From positions 1,984,001-2,048,000 of the forward strand of contig NC_133955.1 in assembly GCF_031877795.1 (NCBI RefSeq): a stretch of DNA of 64,000 bases, given 5' to 3'. Positions 24,394-34,428 of the stretch are shown here, piece after piece. The translations under genes were made by a program, and so were the position numbers. Source of the stretch: Strix aluco (Eukaryota; Chordata; Aves; Strigiformes; Strigidae). Every line of letters starts with the position of its first letter. Positions within the stretch are counted from its first letter, which is position 1. Below the pieces are notes generated by a model. That model did no database searches, was not told the DNA's origin, and was given only the letters and a program-made list of their open reading frames with translations.

Positions 24394-25244
24394 ATGACTG
24401 AATGCTCTGCCCACTGCCTGGTCCCTGAGCAAACACCCCCCGCAGGACAGAGGGGTGGCTGTGCCACGGCAATGCTGTAGCTCTCCCCAGCGGGGCTGTG
24501 GGATGGACAGGAGAAGCCAAGTGTGCTCCCTGCAGCCCCGCTGCCCCTGGCCTGAGCTGGGGGGGGAAGGGGCATGGCCCCCCCAAGAGCTGTGAGGGAC
24601 TGGTTTGGTTGGAGTGGCCCTGGGTGCTGGTGCAGCTCCTGGATTAGCCCCAGGGTGGCCTTTTGCTGGGTTTTGCTGAGCGCAGCACTTGGGCCCCGGG
24701 GCCTTTGGCTTTCCCAGGCTGGAGCCAAAGCCTTCGTGTCCCCGAAGGCAACACCCCCCCCCGCCCCGGGTGTGGAGACGATGACTGTGAGACTGTAGAG
24801 ACGGGTCAAGGCAGCTGGGAAAGGTTTATTAGGGAGAAGAAGAGAATCCCCTGGCTGGGGTGCGGGGGCTGTTTGCAGGGGCAGGGGGTGGTGAAGCCGT
24901 GGCTGGAGCAGGAGCTGCCTCCTGGGTGCCAGCGGGGCTGTGGCTGCAGTGGCGTTTGGGTGGGGGGGGGGACCGGCACTGCCCCTCGGGGCGGTTGTGC
25001 CGGCCCACAGCTCAGTGGGTGCGGAGCTGGTGGTTGCCGATGTCCAGGTGTCGTTGTCCCCCTCCGCAGCTCCCACCGCCGGCTGAGCCTCAGGGCATCT
25101 TCTTCTTCTTGGGCGGTCTTCCTCCACCTCGGAGCCCAGTGGGGGTGCAGCTGGGGCTCTCTTTCTGCCCCCGGCACACTGCGTGAACATCGTGAGGAGG
25201 TTGGGGTCATCTCTGTTGAAGAGGGGGTTGTGGTAGAAGAGCAG
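24366..25244 (-). CDS. HSF-like gene exon 2 (3' end uncertain)
   Basis: Begins [20 protein letters not shown], the conserved end of the DNA-binding domain, directly after CCGTAG. A Pro/Ala/Thr-rich low-complexity region with RPRRRR follows. A C10 run at 24962-24971 interrupts the comparison of frames. In the frame as given the ORF continues through a perfect AATAAA (24825-24830) and stops inside a CR1 fragment at 24366. The true coding end may therefore be near 24829. Confidence 0.6.
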   Translation of the reverse strand: MLFYHNPLFNRDDPNLLTMFTQCAGGRKRAPAAPPLGSEVEEDRPRRRRCPEAQPAVGAAEGDNDTWTSATTSSAPTELWAGTTAPRGSAGPPPHPNATAATAPLAPRRQLLLQPRLHHPLPLQTAPAPQPGDSLLLPNKPFPAALTRLYSLTVIVSTPGAGGGVAFGDTKALAPAWESQRPRGPSAALSKTQQKATLGLIQELHQHPGPLQPNQSLTALGGAMPLPPPAQARGSGAAGSTLGFSCPSHSPAGESYSIAVAQPPLCPAGGVCSGTRQWAEHSVIQFLYRTGY

Positions 25245-26466
25245 CTACGGAATGCAAAGGAGAGGAGTTAGTTGCCATCACTGCAGGAAGGAGAAAGACA
25301 GAGGTCCCATAACTAAGCATCTGCACCAGAAAAGACAAATGTGGGTGGGTATGAAAAAGAGCTCTCTGGGGCATTTTAAACACCAAGTTTTGGCTGAATC
25401 AAATGTCAGGATCGGGTTTTGTTAAGTAATAACCAGCCTTGTGTTTTGGGCATTTGGGAGCAGAGAAGTGCAGGGTTTTCAAAGGCCTAAAAAGCGATGG
25501 AGAAAGCCATCCACCACTAGTTTTCAGGCTCCTCAGCATGGAATGGACACATTGGGAATAATGTGAGGCTGGCGTGTGTCTTGTCAGCATTCAGCTGATG
25601 CCGCGAGATGATTGAAATGTTTGGTGCAGCCAGATACGGAGCGAGTACAATCGACGGGATGGTCTCTGCGTTTTCTGGGTTCAAAGCAAGCAGAAATAAC
25701 CCAAATCCATTTTGTCAGCGTTTCTGCTCCTCCAAAATCCTGCACTGAGAATTGCTGAAAACGACCCATGAGCCAAAATCAGGCGACTTTCTCCCAGCCC
25801 CATCCTTGCTCCCTACCTTGAGAAGGTTTATTTTATCTGAAGGTGAACCTCTCCCCCTCCCCAGCTGTCCCAAGGGTTCGCTCGTGTGCGGAGGACCTGA
25901 CGTACCTTGCCCAGAGCAGGCCCTGCTGCTGCTACTGCCTGCAGCTCCTCGATGGAGATGGAGATGAAGGAATCCCTCTCCATTGTGCAGAATCCATGGA
26001 GGTAGAGTTGGAGAATGAAGCCTCCCATGGACTCAGTTTCAAAGATCTTGTGGTGTCCCCTCCTGCCCAGCACTTCCGTTCGGAAGAGTTTTTTGGCGAT
26101 GACGATGCAGTTGCCATCATCGCCCCACCAGATGGACTGGAAGTGCTGGCTGTCGACAACCTCCCAGAGCTTCTGGAGGAACAGCTGGGCTGAAGCCGGG
26201 TTGGTGTTTGCACAGATGTCTTCTAAGAGGAGATGGCATGTCATGGTGGTCCAGGAGTCACTCACAAAAGCTTGGAGGGCATTTCCTTCCGGGAGAGACC
26301 CGGTGGCAGTGTCCCAAGATGCTCCCGTATCCCCTCCTGGACGGCTGGGAGAGGGTGAAGCCGGCCACCAAGCTGACCCCTCTGGGTCAGAAGCCCGGGA
26401 TGTCTCCGGCGAAAGAGGCTCCATTTTAATTTGTTTTTTCATATCTTGGCTCACGCGTCCATCCAT
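24366..26466 (-). CDS. Heat-shock-factor-family protein, HSFY/HSFX-like (2 exons)
   Basis: Minus-strand gene of two exons, 26466-25906 and 25244-24366. They join in phase 0 across a GT-AG intron (donor GTACGT, acceptor CCGTAG). The HSF DNA-binding domain begins at about residue 95 ([11 protein letters not shown], then [42 protein letters not shown]) and finishes in exon 2 ([17 protein letters not shown]), as in HSFY. Like HSFY, it has no visible HR-A/B coiled coil. A basic RPRRRR cluster at 231-236 may be a nuclear signal. IKMEPLSP at 13-20 fits the phosphorylation-dependent sumoylation motif. The recognition-helix Arg of HSF proteins is Leu at 152. As read, the ORF has 479 residues, but its tail runs into CR1 sequence. 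A one-base change in the C10 tract at 24962-24971 would instead end it at 24829 (325 residues). Nuclear DNA binding is family knowledge; activity here is unproven. Confidence 0.8.
24825..24831 (-). terminator. Candidate HSF-like polyadenylation signal (TAATAAA)
   Basis: On the minus strand TAATAAA combines a stop codon in an alternative frame with a canonical AATAAA. A TAA stop overlapping the poly(A) signal is common in compact 3' ends. If it is used, the as-read ORF would have no stop within the transcript. Confidence 0.5.
24962..24971 (-). repeat. C10 homopolymer inside HSF-like exon 2
   Basis: Ten consecutive G on the plus strand (C on the coding strand). This is a place where assembly or replication slippage could change the reading frame of the gene. 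Confidence 0.9.
25906..26466 (-). CDS. HSF-like gene exon 1
   Basis: 187 codons from an ATG in strong context (gggccATGG) to GPALGK before a GTACGT donor. It holds the N-terminal extension with the IKMEPLSP motif and most of the DNA-binding domain. No internal stop or frameshift is seen across 561 bases, which argues for selection on the coding sequence. Confidence 0.85.
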
Positions 26467-26568
26467 GGCCCTTTCTCTGACCAGTCTGGGTCGTGCCGGT
26501 CAGCAGAATGAATGAAGGGCCCTGGTGCCAGGTGCCAACGTCGCCGTGACGACAGTGCTGCATCACAG

Positions 26569-26602
26569 TGACATCACAGCCTGGCGCCTGTCTCCTGGCA
26601 AC
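26569..26602 (-). promoter_or_regulatory. CRE-like site and RFX X-box upstream of the HSF-like gene
   Basis: TGACATCA (26569-26576) is a one-mismatch cAMP-response element. GTCTCCTGGCAAC (26590-26602) fits the RFX X-box consensus RYYNYY-N-RRNRAC. Both lie 100-140 bases upstream of the ATG. RFX and CREM factors drive many spermatid genes, and HSFY-type genes are testis genes in mammals, so the pairing is suggestive only. Confidence 0.4.
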
Positions 26603-27000
26603 AGGAGGGGGAAAACAGAGGAAATTGCTAGAAAGCCCTGTTCTATTTTCCTGGAGAGAGCTGCTTTGAGCCAAGGAGTGAACCCAGCTGTCTCAGCTTT
26701 TGGTGTGTCCTGCCAGGCCAGTGTTGCATCCTGTTGGCCCTGGGAGCTGGTGCCCAGGGAGGGATGGGGAAGGCTGCAGTGCTGGGCCTCCAAGTGCCCC
26801 AGAGCTGAAGTTTTTCCCTTGGGCACCTGCCCTCCGTGCTGAACTGCCCGTCCCCTCTTCTCTGGAATAAACCCACCGTGTGATTTCAGTAGCGCTGCTT
26901 CTGTTGTGGCGTGCGTGTCCCCAGAGGATGCTCTGAGCTTTCAGCAGGCTCTGCGTGCTGCTCCCGAGAATGAGCTGGAAGTGAAACAGCACCGATTATT

Positions 27001-27059
27001 TGTCCACCAGTTATTTGAGATTTGAGGTTATTATGTCCACCAGTTATTTGAGATTTCAA
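27001..27059 (+). repeat. 33-bp tandem duplication
   Basis: TGTCCACCAGTTATTTGAGA plus TTT recurs 33 bases later (27001 and 27034), so two adjacent copies differ only in the spacer and the ends. I see no coding role. Confidence 0.85.
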
Positions 27060-27653
27060 ACAGCCTCTCCTGGCATCTCCCTCAGGATGAACTTCTCTGT
27101 CACTTTAACCAGCGAGAAGTATGTGAGAAACCAAAAAAAGTACAAGACCCCATTTGAGAGAGTGCATATTCAGGAGGAAGCACTCACTGATTTCATACGT
27201 GGATCTGGCTCACCCCATGCGCCTCTGACCCCCGCAGGGAGTGGGCACATGGAAGGAAGTTTCAGGGCTCCAGTCCCGAACCTGGTGCTGTCAGTAGCTC
27301 CTCTGCCCTTCCTGACCAGCCCTGCTTTCCTGCAAAGGCCTGGGCGGGGGGGGGGGGATTCAGCTCCAGAAGTGACTAGTGCTGAAAAAAACCCCTGTCC
27401 GGTGTGTGGTTCTGCTGCAGCTCAGCAGACTTGAACCAGCATCGGAACTGGGTCACAGCAGGACACGACCCCATGACTGGCCAGCAGACCCCGTCACTGC
27501 CTTTCCAGGTGTAAGAGTCGGTCAGAAGATCAGCATTGTCTCAACATTGTCATCAGGGACATGGACAGGGAGGTACCCGACAATGGCCTGTTTGGAGCGC
27601 AGTTGCCGACCCCTGGAATGGAATGTGGTGCAAAGGCTCCTGAATGCAGAACT

Positions 27654-27783
27654 GTGTGGTGCAGGCAGTGCAGTGCTGTTCTCCTGAGCACTGACCCGTG
27701 TGGTGCAGGCAGTGCAGGGCTGTTCTTTGGTGCCTGAGCCATGTAGCACGAAGAGTGTTGTGCTATTGTTCGGTACCTGGGCC
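27654..27783 (+). repeat. Degenerate tandem repeat of about 45 bp, three copies
   Basis: GTGTGGTGCAGGCAGTGCAG followed by a GCTGTTCT block occurs at 27654 and about 27700. A more diverged third copy (ATGTAGCACGAAGAGTGTTG) starts near 27741. Confidence 0.7.
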
Positions 27784-27832
27784 CAGCCGGAGCTGTTAGA
27801 GATAATTGCACAGCCACTGTCAAAAAAGTTGG

Positions 27833-28410
27833 ATCACAACTGTTGCCATAACATCAATGAAGAAATCATGAACCTCAGATGAACTTTGCTTCATTATAAT
27901 ACCAAAACACACCTCCTGGTTGATGGTTACCCACCTCCAAGACTGACCACACCTCGGACACTCCCCCCTGCTCACGCGTGATGGCCTCACTCGAGAAGGG
28001 CAGAGAGATGATAATTGATTTCTGAGAAGGGCGGAGACCCCTGAGGCAGAGGAGGAGCAAGGTGTGTTACTGAGCATAAAAGATGACTTCTGGACAACGA
28101 AAATTGGAAGCTTCCCCACCAAGGACCACAGCGATCGATAATGCAGTGTCAGCTGGACCCGGGACTGTTAGGACGTCGTGAGATCAGCAGTGGTAGCTAT
28201 AACCTCTCTCTCCCCTCTCTCTAAACCTAACTTTACTTTTCTCCTTTCTCTCACCCATCTCTAACGATCGCGTGCCGCTTCACAGGCAACACAATAAAGT
28301 TTCACTGTTTGATTACTGCTATCCCCTTTGGTGTTGGTCACCTTAATTTTGCACTTTCGAGATCGTAGCAAATGAACCATCACGAGTCCACCAAGTGGAC
28401 CGTGACACCA
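27833..28410 (+). mobile_element. Probable endogenous retrovirus LTR, plus orientation
   Basis: LTR-like order of signals: a TATA-type CATAAAAG at 28075, a pyrimidine-rich tract at 28203-28262, AATAAA at 28293, and a short U5-like tail. No retroviral coding sequence accompanies it, so it would be a solo LTR. The ends are estimates, because no target-site duplication was identified. It is an old, non-coding genomic copy. Confidence 0.45.
28380..28405 (+). repeat. Inverted repeat between two LTR-like units
   Basis: Arms TCACG-A-GTCCAC and GTGGAC-CGTGA flank a three-base CAA loop. The two arms pair perfectly apart from one bulged A. It sits where the plus-oriented and minus-oriented LTR-like units meet. 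Confidence 0.75.
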
Positions 28411-28429
28411 GGACAAGCTGCACTGAAGG

Positions 28430-28760
28430 TGTTACCGAAAAACTCGGAATAAAACTTATTGACACCAATTCGATGCAGATAAGCAGACACTTCTTTACTG
28501 ACGGCCGGGTGCGCGGGTGAATGCTTTCACCAACGACGCACACCAAGCACCAAAATCATACATCTTATATAGAACTTATTCATACATATTCATTAAGTAT
28601 TCATGCATAAACATAACAATTCCTGGAAATCATTATCATACTCCCCTCCTATTTCCGATTTTGCGCAGTAGAGTCCAGAAGCACCTGGAAATGGGTCTGG
28701 GGTGTAACGTGGGTCAGTGGTTAATGAGTCGGTGGTCGCGATCTCCCCCTGTCAGAATTA
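28430..28760 (-). mobile_element. Probable endogenous retrovirus LTR, minus orientation
   Basis: Read on the minus strand it has a TATA box (TATATAAG, 28571-28564), an R-like stretch, an AATAAG/TTTTATT region near 28445-28460 and an end at TAACA (28430). The 5' limit is unclear. The sequence to its right up to the CR1 at 28926, and perhaps after it, may be internal retroviral remnant. No intact gene is visible. Confidence 0.4.
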
Positions 28761-28925
28761 CCTATTGCCTGAGGACACTGTTTCTTGGCTTAAACTTACA
28801 TGTTGCTTCAGTCAATTTCCCCATTTTCCCATTAATCTGGATTCTGACATCTCTCTGCATTCTTTCAGGTTATAAAATACCTTATAAGTAAATGCTATAT
28901 CCAAATTATCTTGAATTTTCTTTTG

Positions 28926-29422
28926 TTTTGGGCCCCTCACTCCAAAAAGGCCATTGAATGACTCGAGTGTGTCCAGAGAAGGGCAACGGAGCTGGTGCAG
29001 GGTCTGGAGCACAGGTCTGATGGGGAGCGGCTGAGGGAACTGGGGGGGTTTAGTGTGGAGAAGAGGAGGCTGAGGGGAGACCTCATGGCCCTCTGCAACT
29101 CCCTGAAAGGAGGGTGCAGAGAGGGGGGATGAGTCTCTTTAACTAAGTAAGAAGTGATAGGACAAGAGGTAATGGCCTCAAGTCGCACCAGGGAAGGTTT
29201 AGACTGGATATTAGGAAGCATTTCTTTACAGAACGGGTAGTCAGGCGTTGGAATGGGCTGCCCAGGGAGGTGGTGGAGTCCCCATCCCTGGAGGTGTTTA
29301 AGGGTAGGGTCGACATAGTGCTGAGAGATCTGGTGTAGATGGGAACTGGCAGTGTAAGGTCAATGGTTGGACTGGATGATCTTCAAGGTCCTTTCCAACT
29401 TAGTTGATTCTGTGATTCTGTG
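28926..29422 (+). mobile_element. CR1 LINE fragment, plus orientation
   Basis: Truncated CR1 beginning at TTTTGGGCCCCTCACTCC and ending in three ATTCTGTG-type octamers. It shares long identical blocks with the copies at 18667, 30545 and 34429. Confidence 0.92.
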
Positions 29423-30544
29423 AATCTCAAGCCTGCTTTCTATAGTTCCAAATGTTCCTACTAGGTGATTCTGACCAATTCTTCCAGCCTTGGTACGGGG
29501 CTGTACAGGGGAGTTCGTAGTAGCCTCGGTTCCTGTACAGAGTGCAAATGCAGCATGTGATTTCTACTAAATGTCTCCTATAATTCTATGTCCCTATTAA
29601 AATTAAACAAATTAATACTAGTCTATATTAAATCAATGCCATATCAAATCAGTAACAAAGGGTTTGAAGAGGAATTGGCATTTCCAGCTAGATAATGAAC
29701 AATATAAATCTTCAAAATGGTCTGCAGCTGTGCCTAGCTGGGGATGAGAAAACTTACGCTGAAGGTAAAATAAAGGGTCAAAATGTTCTGCTTGGAAAGA
29801 AGCTGGTACTGATCCTCACAGACCAGTAAGAGCGGAGCTCTCTGCTTCATGAATAATCCAGAAGATGCCAAAATGCCGAATTAAGCATGAATTTTCAACA
29901 CCAGACAGCTCCTAGCCACAACATTAAGTTCAAAATTGCCCAAAGATCCCATTTATTTCTTGAGACGTTCCAGAGGACTGTAACAAAGACACTCACCACC
30001 CAGCCCAGCTCCGCACGGCCTCGGAGCACGGGCTGGGACACAGCAGTGTAGTGTTGTGCCACTCAGCGGGGTTTTACAGGCAGCGGATCATGGCAGGAAA
30101 GCTTTAGCTCAAGTTCATTTCACTAGCACGGGGGGTCGAGGTAAGTGTTGATGCAACACTGTCAGCTTTCGACTTCACCCGGGCCAGGCAGAGGGCTTAC
30201 GCTTCTCTCCCCGCTATCTGACCAGGGTCTCCCTCGTTACTGATTGTGTTACCATCTAAATTAGGATGTGCACACACAATACAATCAAGCTGAAGCCTTA
30301 CAAACATGTTACTCCATGTCATGCTACAATCAGCTCAGGGAGACAAGGGCCTTTGTTCCACGTCTCCTCTCTGGAACCTCCTGCACACCACAAACAAACG
30401 CTTCCCTCAGCCGGTCACGGGAGGCAGAAGGGACCCATTGGTTGGCTCCGGAGCTCTGGAGGGTGTCGTGGATGAAAGTATTGACACGGTAATGATTTAG
30501 TAAGAAATCTAGATTTATTAATAACTAACAGCAATTTATTATTA
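29423..30544. other. Intergenic stretch between two CR1 copies
   Basis: About 1.1 kb, A/T-rich in the first half and more GC-rich around 30000-30440. I see no gene. Part of the left half could belong to the retroviral remnant interrupted by the CR1 at 28926. Confidence 0.5.
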
Positions 30545-31527
30545 ATCACAGAATTGTCTAGGTTGGAAAAGACCTTGAAGATCACCCAGTCCAACCATTG
30601 ACCTCACACTGACAGTTCCCAACTCCACCAGATCCCTCAGCGCTAAGTCAACTTTACTCTTAAACACCTCCAGGGGTGGGGACTCCACCACCTCCCTGGG
30701 CAGCCCATTCCAACGCCTGACTACCTGTTCTGGAAAGAAATACTTCCTAAGAGCCAATCTAAACCTTCCCTGGTGCAATTTGAGGCCATTACCTCTTGTC
30801 CTATCACTTGTTACTTGGCTCAAGAGACTCCTCCCCCCTCTCTGCACCCTCCTTTCAGGGAGTTGCAGAGGGCCATGAGGTCTCCCCTCAGCCTCCTCTT
30901 CTCCAGACTAAACCCCCCCAGTTCCCTCAGCCGCTCCCCATCAGACCTGTGCTCCAGACCCTGCACCAGCTCCGTTGCCCTTCTCTGGACACGCTCGAGT
31001 CATTCAATGGCCTTTTTGGAGTGAGGGGCCCAAAACTGAACCCACTCATCGAGGGGCGGCCTCACCAGTGCCGAGCACAGGGGTCAGATCCCTTCCCTGT
31101 CCCTGCTGGCCACGCTATGGCTGATACAAGCCAGGATGCCATTGGCCTTCTTGGCCACCTGGGCACACTGCTGGCTCCTGTTCCACCGGCTGTCAATCAC
31201 CCCCCCCAGGTCCCTCTCTGACTGGCAGCTCTCCAGCCACTCCTCCCCAAGCCTGTAGCGCTGCTGGGGGTTGTTGTGGCCCAAGTGCAGCACCCGGCAT
31301 TTGGCCTTAGTGAAACTCCTCCAGTTGGGCTCAGCCCATCGCTCCAGCCTGGCCAGGTCTCTCTGCAGAGCCTCCCTACCCTCGAGCAGATCAACACTCC
31401 CACCCAGCTTGGTGTCATCTGCAAACTGACTGAGGGCACACTCGATCCCCTCGTCTAGATCATCAATAAAGATGTTAAACAGGAGTGGCCCCAAACCCAA
31501 GCCCTGGGGGACACCACTCGCGACTGA
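30545..31527 (-). mobile_element. CR1 LINE, minus orientation, longest copy
   Basis: About 980 bases. It contains the CR1 3' end (TCACAGAATTGTCTAGGTTGG), the 3' region shared with the other copies, and on the minus strand the end of the reverse-transcriptase domain with the FADDTKLGG catalytic motif (frame 31500-31084). It breaks off abruptly at about 31527 against an LTR-like sequence. The endonuclease and most of the polymerase are missing, so it cannot be autonomous. Confidence 0.93.
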
Positions 31528-32205
31528 GTTTTTTTACAAAATAATGGTTTTTATTACAATTACAAAATAATTTGGTTTTATTACAAAATAATTCAGAAAT
31601 GCTGAAAGAAAGGAAAGCGACATTCGCAGATTCTAAAATGACAAGATTCACACTAACTTAACGGTACCTTAATTTATACATATATACATGTGCATACACA
31701 AAACGTACAAACACACAGAGACAAAAGTATTTGGATCCAGTAGAATGAACACAAAACATACAAACACACACACAGAAACGGAAGTATCTGGCTCCAGTAG
31801 AATGAAGTACGTACCCACACACCAATAAACAGAGAAAGAACAGGTGAAAGAGAAGCAAGCTCAAAGGAAAATTTCCCTCTCGAGTTTAGAGCAAATACTC
31901 CCAATGCCTTGACATTCCTCAACGGGCGATCACTGGGACTCGAGCAGGGGACTTCGCCCCAGCCTGCCCTCAGCTCTGGCAGCAGACGACACCTTAAGGG
32001 TTTGGTACCTGAGAGGCTCCAGCTCAGGGGAGATGCTGGTCACAGGCCGCTGCGATCCAGGAGAGCTCAAAGGGTCTCCCTGGTGGTCGCCATTTATAGG
32101 GTCCAAGATAACTGACTTTTTCAGGTCCCTTCTGGTGCCTTCCAGCAGTTACACAAGAACTTCATGAATGTCCGACTCTGTTATTGTTCCCATTTGACCA
32201 CATCC
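31528..32205 (-). mobile_element. Possible LTR, minus orientation
   Basis: On the minus strand a TATAAATG box (32098-32091) precedes about 500 bases and two AATAAA signals (31582-31577 and 31555-31550) close to the right edge of the CR1. TTACAAAATAAT recurs three times near the end. The order of signals fits a solo LTR, but the boundaries and family are not established. A retroposed non-coding transcript is the alternative. Confidence 0.35.
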
Positions 32206-34428
32206 CAGGCACAGGTGTGCCAGGCCCTTAGGAGTTGATGGGCCACTTTAACCATTTCCGAGCAATCGGGAGGGGCAGGAGCCAGGCTCTTATCTCCACA
32301 GATGGGTGTATAGCTCGGGGGATGGGGGTGGAATCACAGGTAGCACCAAGCAGCCCAAAAGGAGGGGCGGGGAGGGGTAAGAATTGCACCACCACAGAGG
32401 GGGATAAGCAAAACCAAGCCAGAGTCTCGCTGCTGGGGCGCACTGAGGCAGCACAGGCTGCCTGGCTCTCGGGACACAGCACACCCCGAGCAGGGCTGGC
32501 GTCAGGGCTCCAGGGCACCTCCACTGTGTCCTTTTTGCAAAAGTGGTATTTGCACTTCGCAAGAAGAAAAGAAATCACTGAACTGAAGAATAATTGCAGT
32601 TGGGAGAGGGAATCTGGTGGTCTGTAATCCTGCTTGGAGGAGATCCAGTTTGGATCAGATTTTCAGGACCTTGTTCCACTGAGCACAGTACCTCCAAGCA
32701 CGGGGATCCCGCGAGTTCTCTGAGCCCCTGAGCTGCTCTGGCTGTGGAGCAGATCTGAGCATCTGTCCCCAGCCGCTGTTGGGCACTGCCCGTTTCTGCA
32801 GGGAACTCCTGCAGTGTGGTAGCAGGGAACTGCTGAGCTGCAGGGAACCCTCTCGGGCACCACATGCACCAAACCTCATGGAAGGACACTTCTCTGTCAG
32901 GGGAAACTCGACAGCACAAAACCTCCTCTACAGATAAACGTGCTGCCTGTGTCCAGCGCTTCACAGCAGCAGAGCAAAGCTGAACAAAGCTGCTGAGAGT
33001 GGGATTTGGAAACAGCAGGACTCCAAATGGACTCCAATGATGGCACAGCTCAGCCAAGCCCCCTCTGTCACCAGTCTTCAGGGGAAGTCACTGTGCCACA
33101 GTGAGGACGGGACCAAGTCTCAGCCCCTTCAGCTCACCGAGGCACGCGGCTGCGCCGGTCACTGCCGAACCACAGCGGGTGCAGAGTCCCCACCTCAGCG
33201 CAGCTCCTCAGTGCACGGGGACACCCCGGCTCCTGCTCGGCCACCAGCCAAATCTGTTGCCTCTTTTGGGCAAATCACCACCTTTCTGCAGTTGGTTTGT
33301 CTGACTGGCTTTTGAGCAGCGGGTGCCCCAGGGCTGCTTGCGGTGGGTGTTGCTGAGCTTCACACCAGCCTTATTGCATCTGCTCCCCTCTGGGCTCCAC
33401 AAGCCCCACTCTGGCTCCCCAGCACGCACCCAGAGAAGGCTCAGGAGCTCCGATGCCCCATACGCTGCTTCTGCCTCACAAACACTGACCTGCTTCACTC
33501 ACCTTGCAGCTCGTGGCAGGGAGCAGAGACGAGGCCAACGATGCGGCATTCAAGACCACAATTGCCCAGGCTGCAGCCTGAGGTGAGCAGCTGGATTGCT
33601 GATTAAATCCTTTATTTAATACTTCAGTCTCCATTTCTGGATTCTCCTGAGAGTTTTTGGGAGCAGCCAGTTGGGAAGCTGCAAGGTAGAAGGAGAATGG
33701 TGTGTAGTTACAGCAAAAGGTGTGGAAAAAGCAAGAATCAGGGCTCTTCTGGAACCTGTTTTATTACCCCCTAAAGAACCAGTGGCTACAATCAACAGGC
33801 CTGCTTCAATCTTTCCAACAGCGTTCACAGTGGGCTGTTAGCAGCAGGTCCTGAGATCAGCACAAAGCCACAGCACCTCAAAGCTGCTCAGTGAAGAGCA
33901 AGCCTGAGCCACCTGAGCCCCAGGACCTCATCTCCAGCACTGCTGCCTCTAGGCACTGGCACAGCCTCTTGCTTTTCCCAGGCTCCTCAGGGTCTGGCTG
34001 AACTCTGCTTTCCTCTCCTGGAAGACATTTAGCTCCAAATGACAGCGCCTTGCCCCTTTCAGTGCACTCTTCCCCTCTCCTTCCCCATTTTTCAGGGTAT
34101 TCCCTCTGTACCAAGCAGTTAAGTGAGCTGCTGTGTGCTGCAGAGCACAGCCCAGGCTCTCAGAAATGCTGATACAATCACTACATCCAAAATATGTGCA
34201 GCAGCTTCATATTTCCCTTTGTCCAGCATCAGCTGAGCACCCTCCGCTTTCTCTGACCGCTGTAGCACAAGTCAAGCAGCACCAGACCCCCGTGCCCAGG
34301 AGGGGCCTGTCCCTGACAGGCCCGGCTGCCCGGCAGACAGACAGACAGACTGTCACTGCCAACTGTTCGCCACCAGCTCATGGCACAGCCCGGTCTCACG
34401 CAGATCCTCCGCACCGCACTGGTGCTCA
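32206..34428. other. Intergenic stretch with no recognised gene
   Basis: 2.2 kb of GC-moderate sequence. Several overlapping ORFs of 70-160 codons occur on both strands (for example 32575-33057 minus). None has a recognisable domain or splice context. Confidence 0.6.

Noticed and set aside
30773-31221. ORFs on the plus strand rich in [15 protein letters not shown]-type sequence, repeated at 28937 (minus) and 34673 (plus)
   Set aside because: These are antisense or out-of-frame readings of the CR1 3' region, which is why they recur at every CR1 copy.
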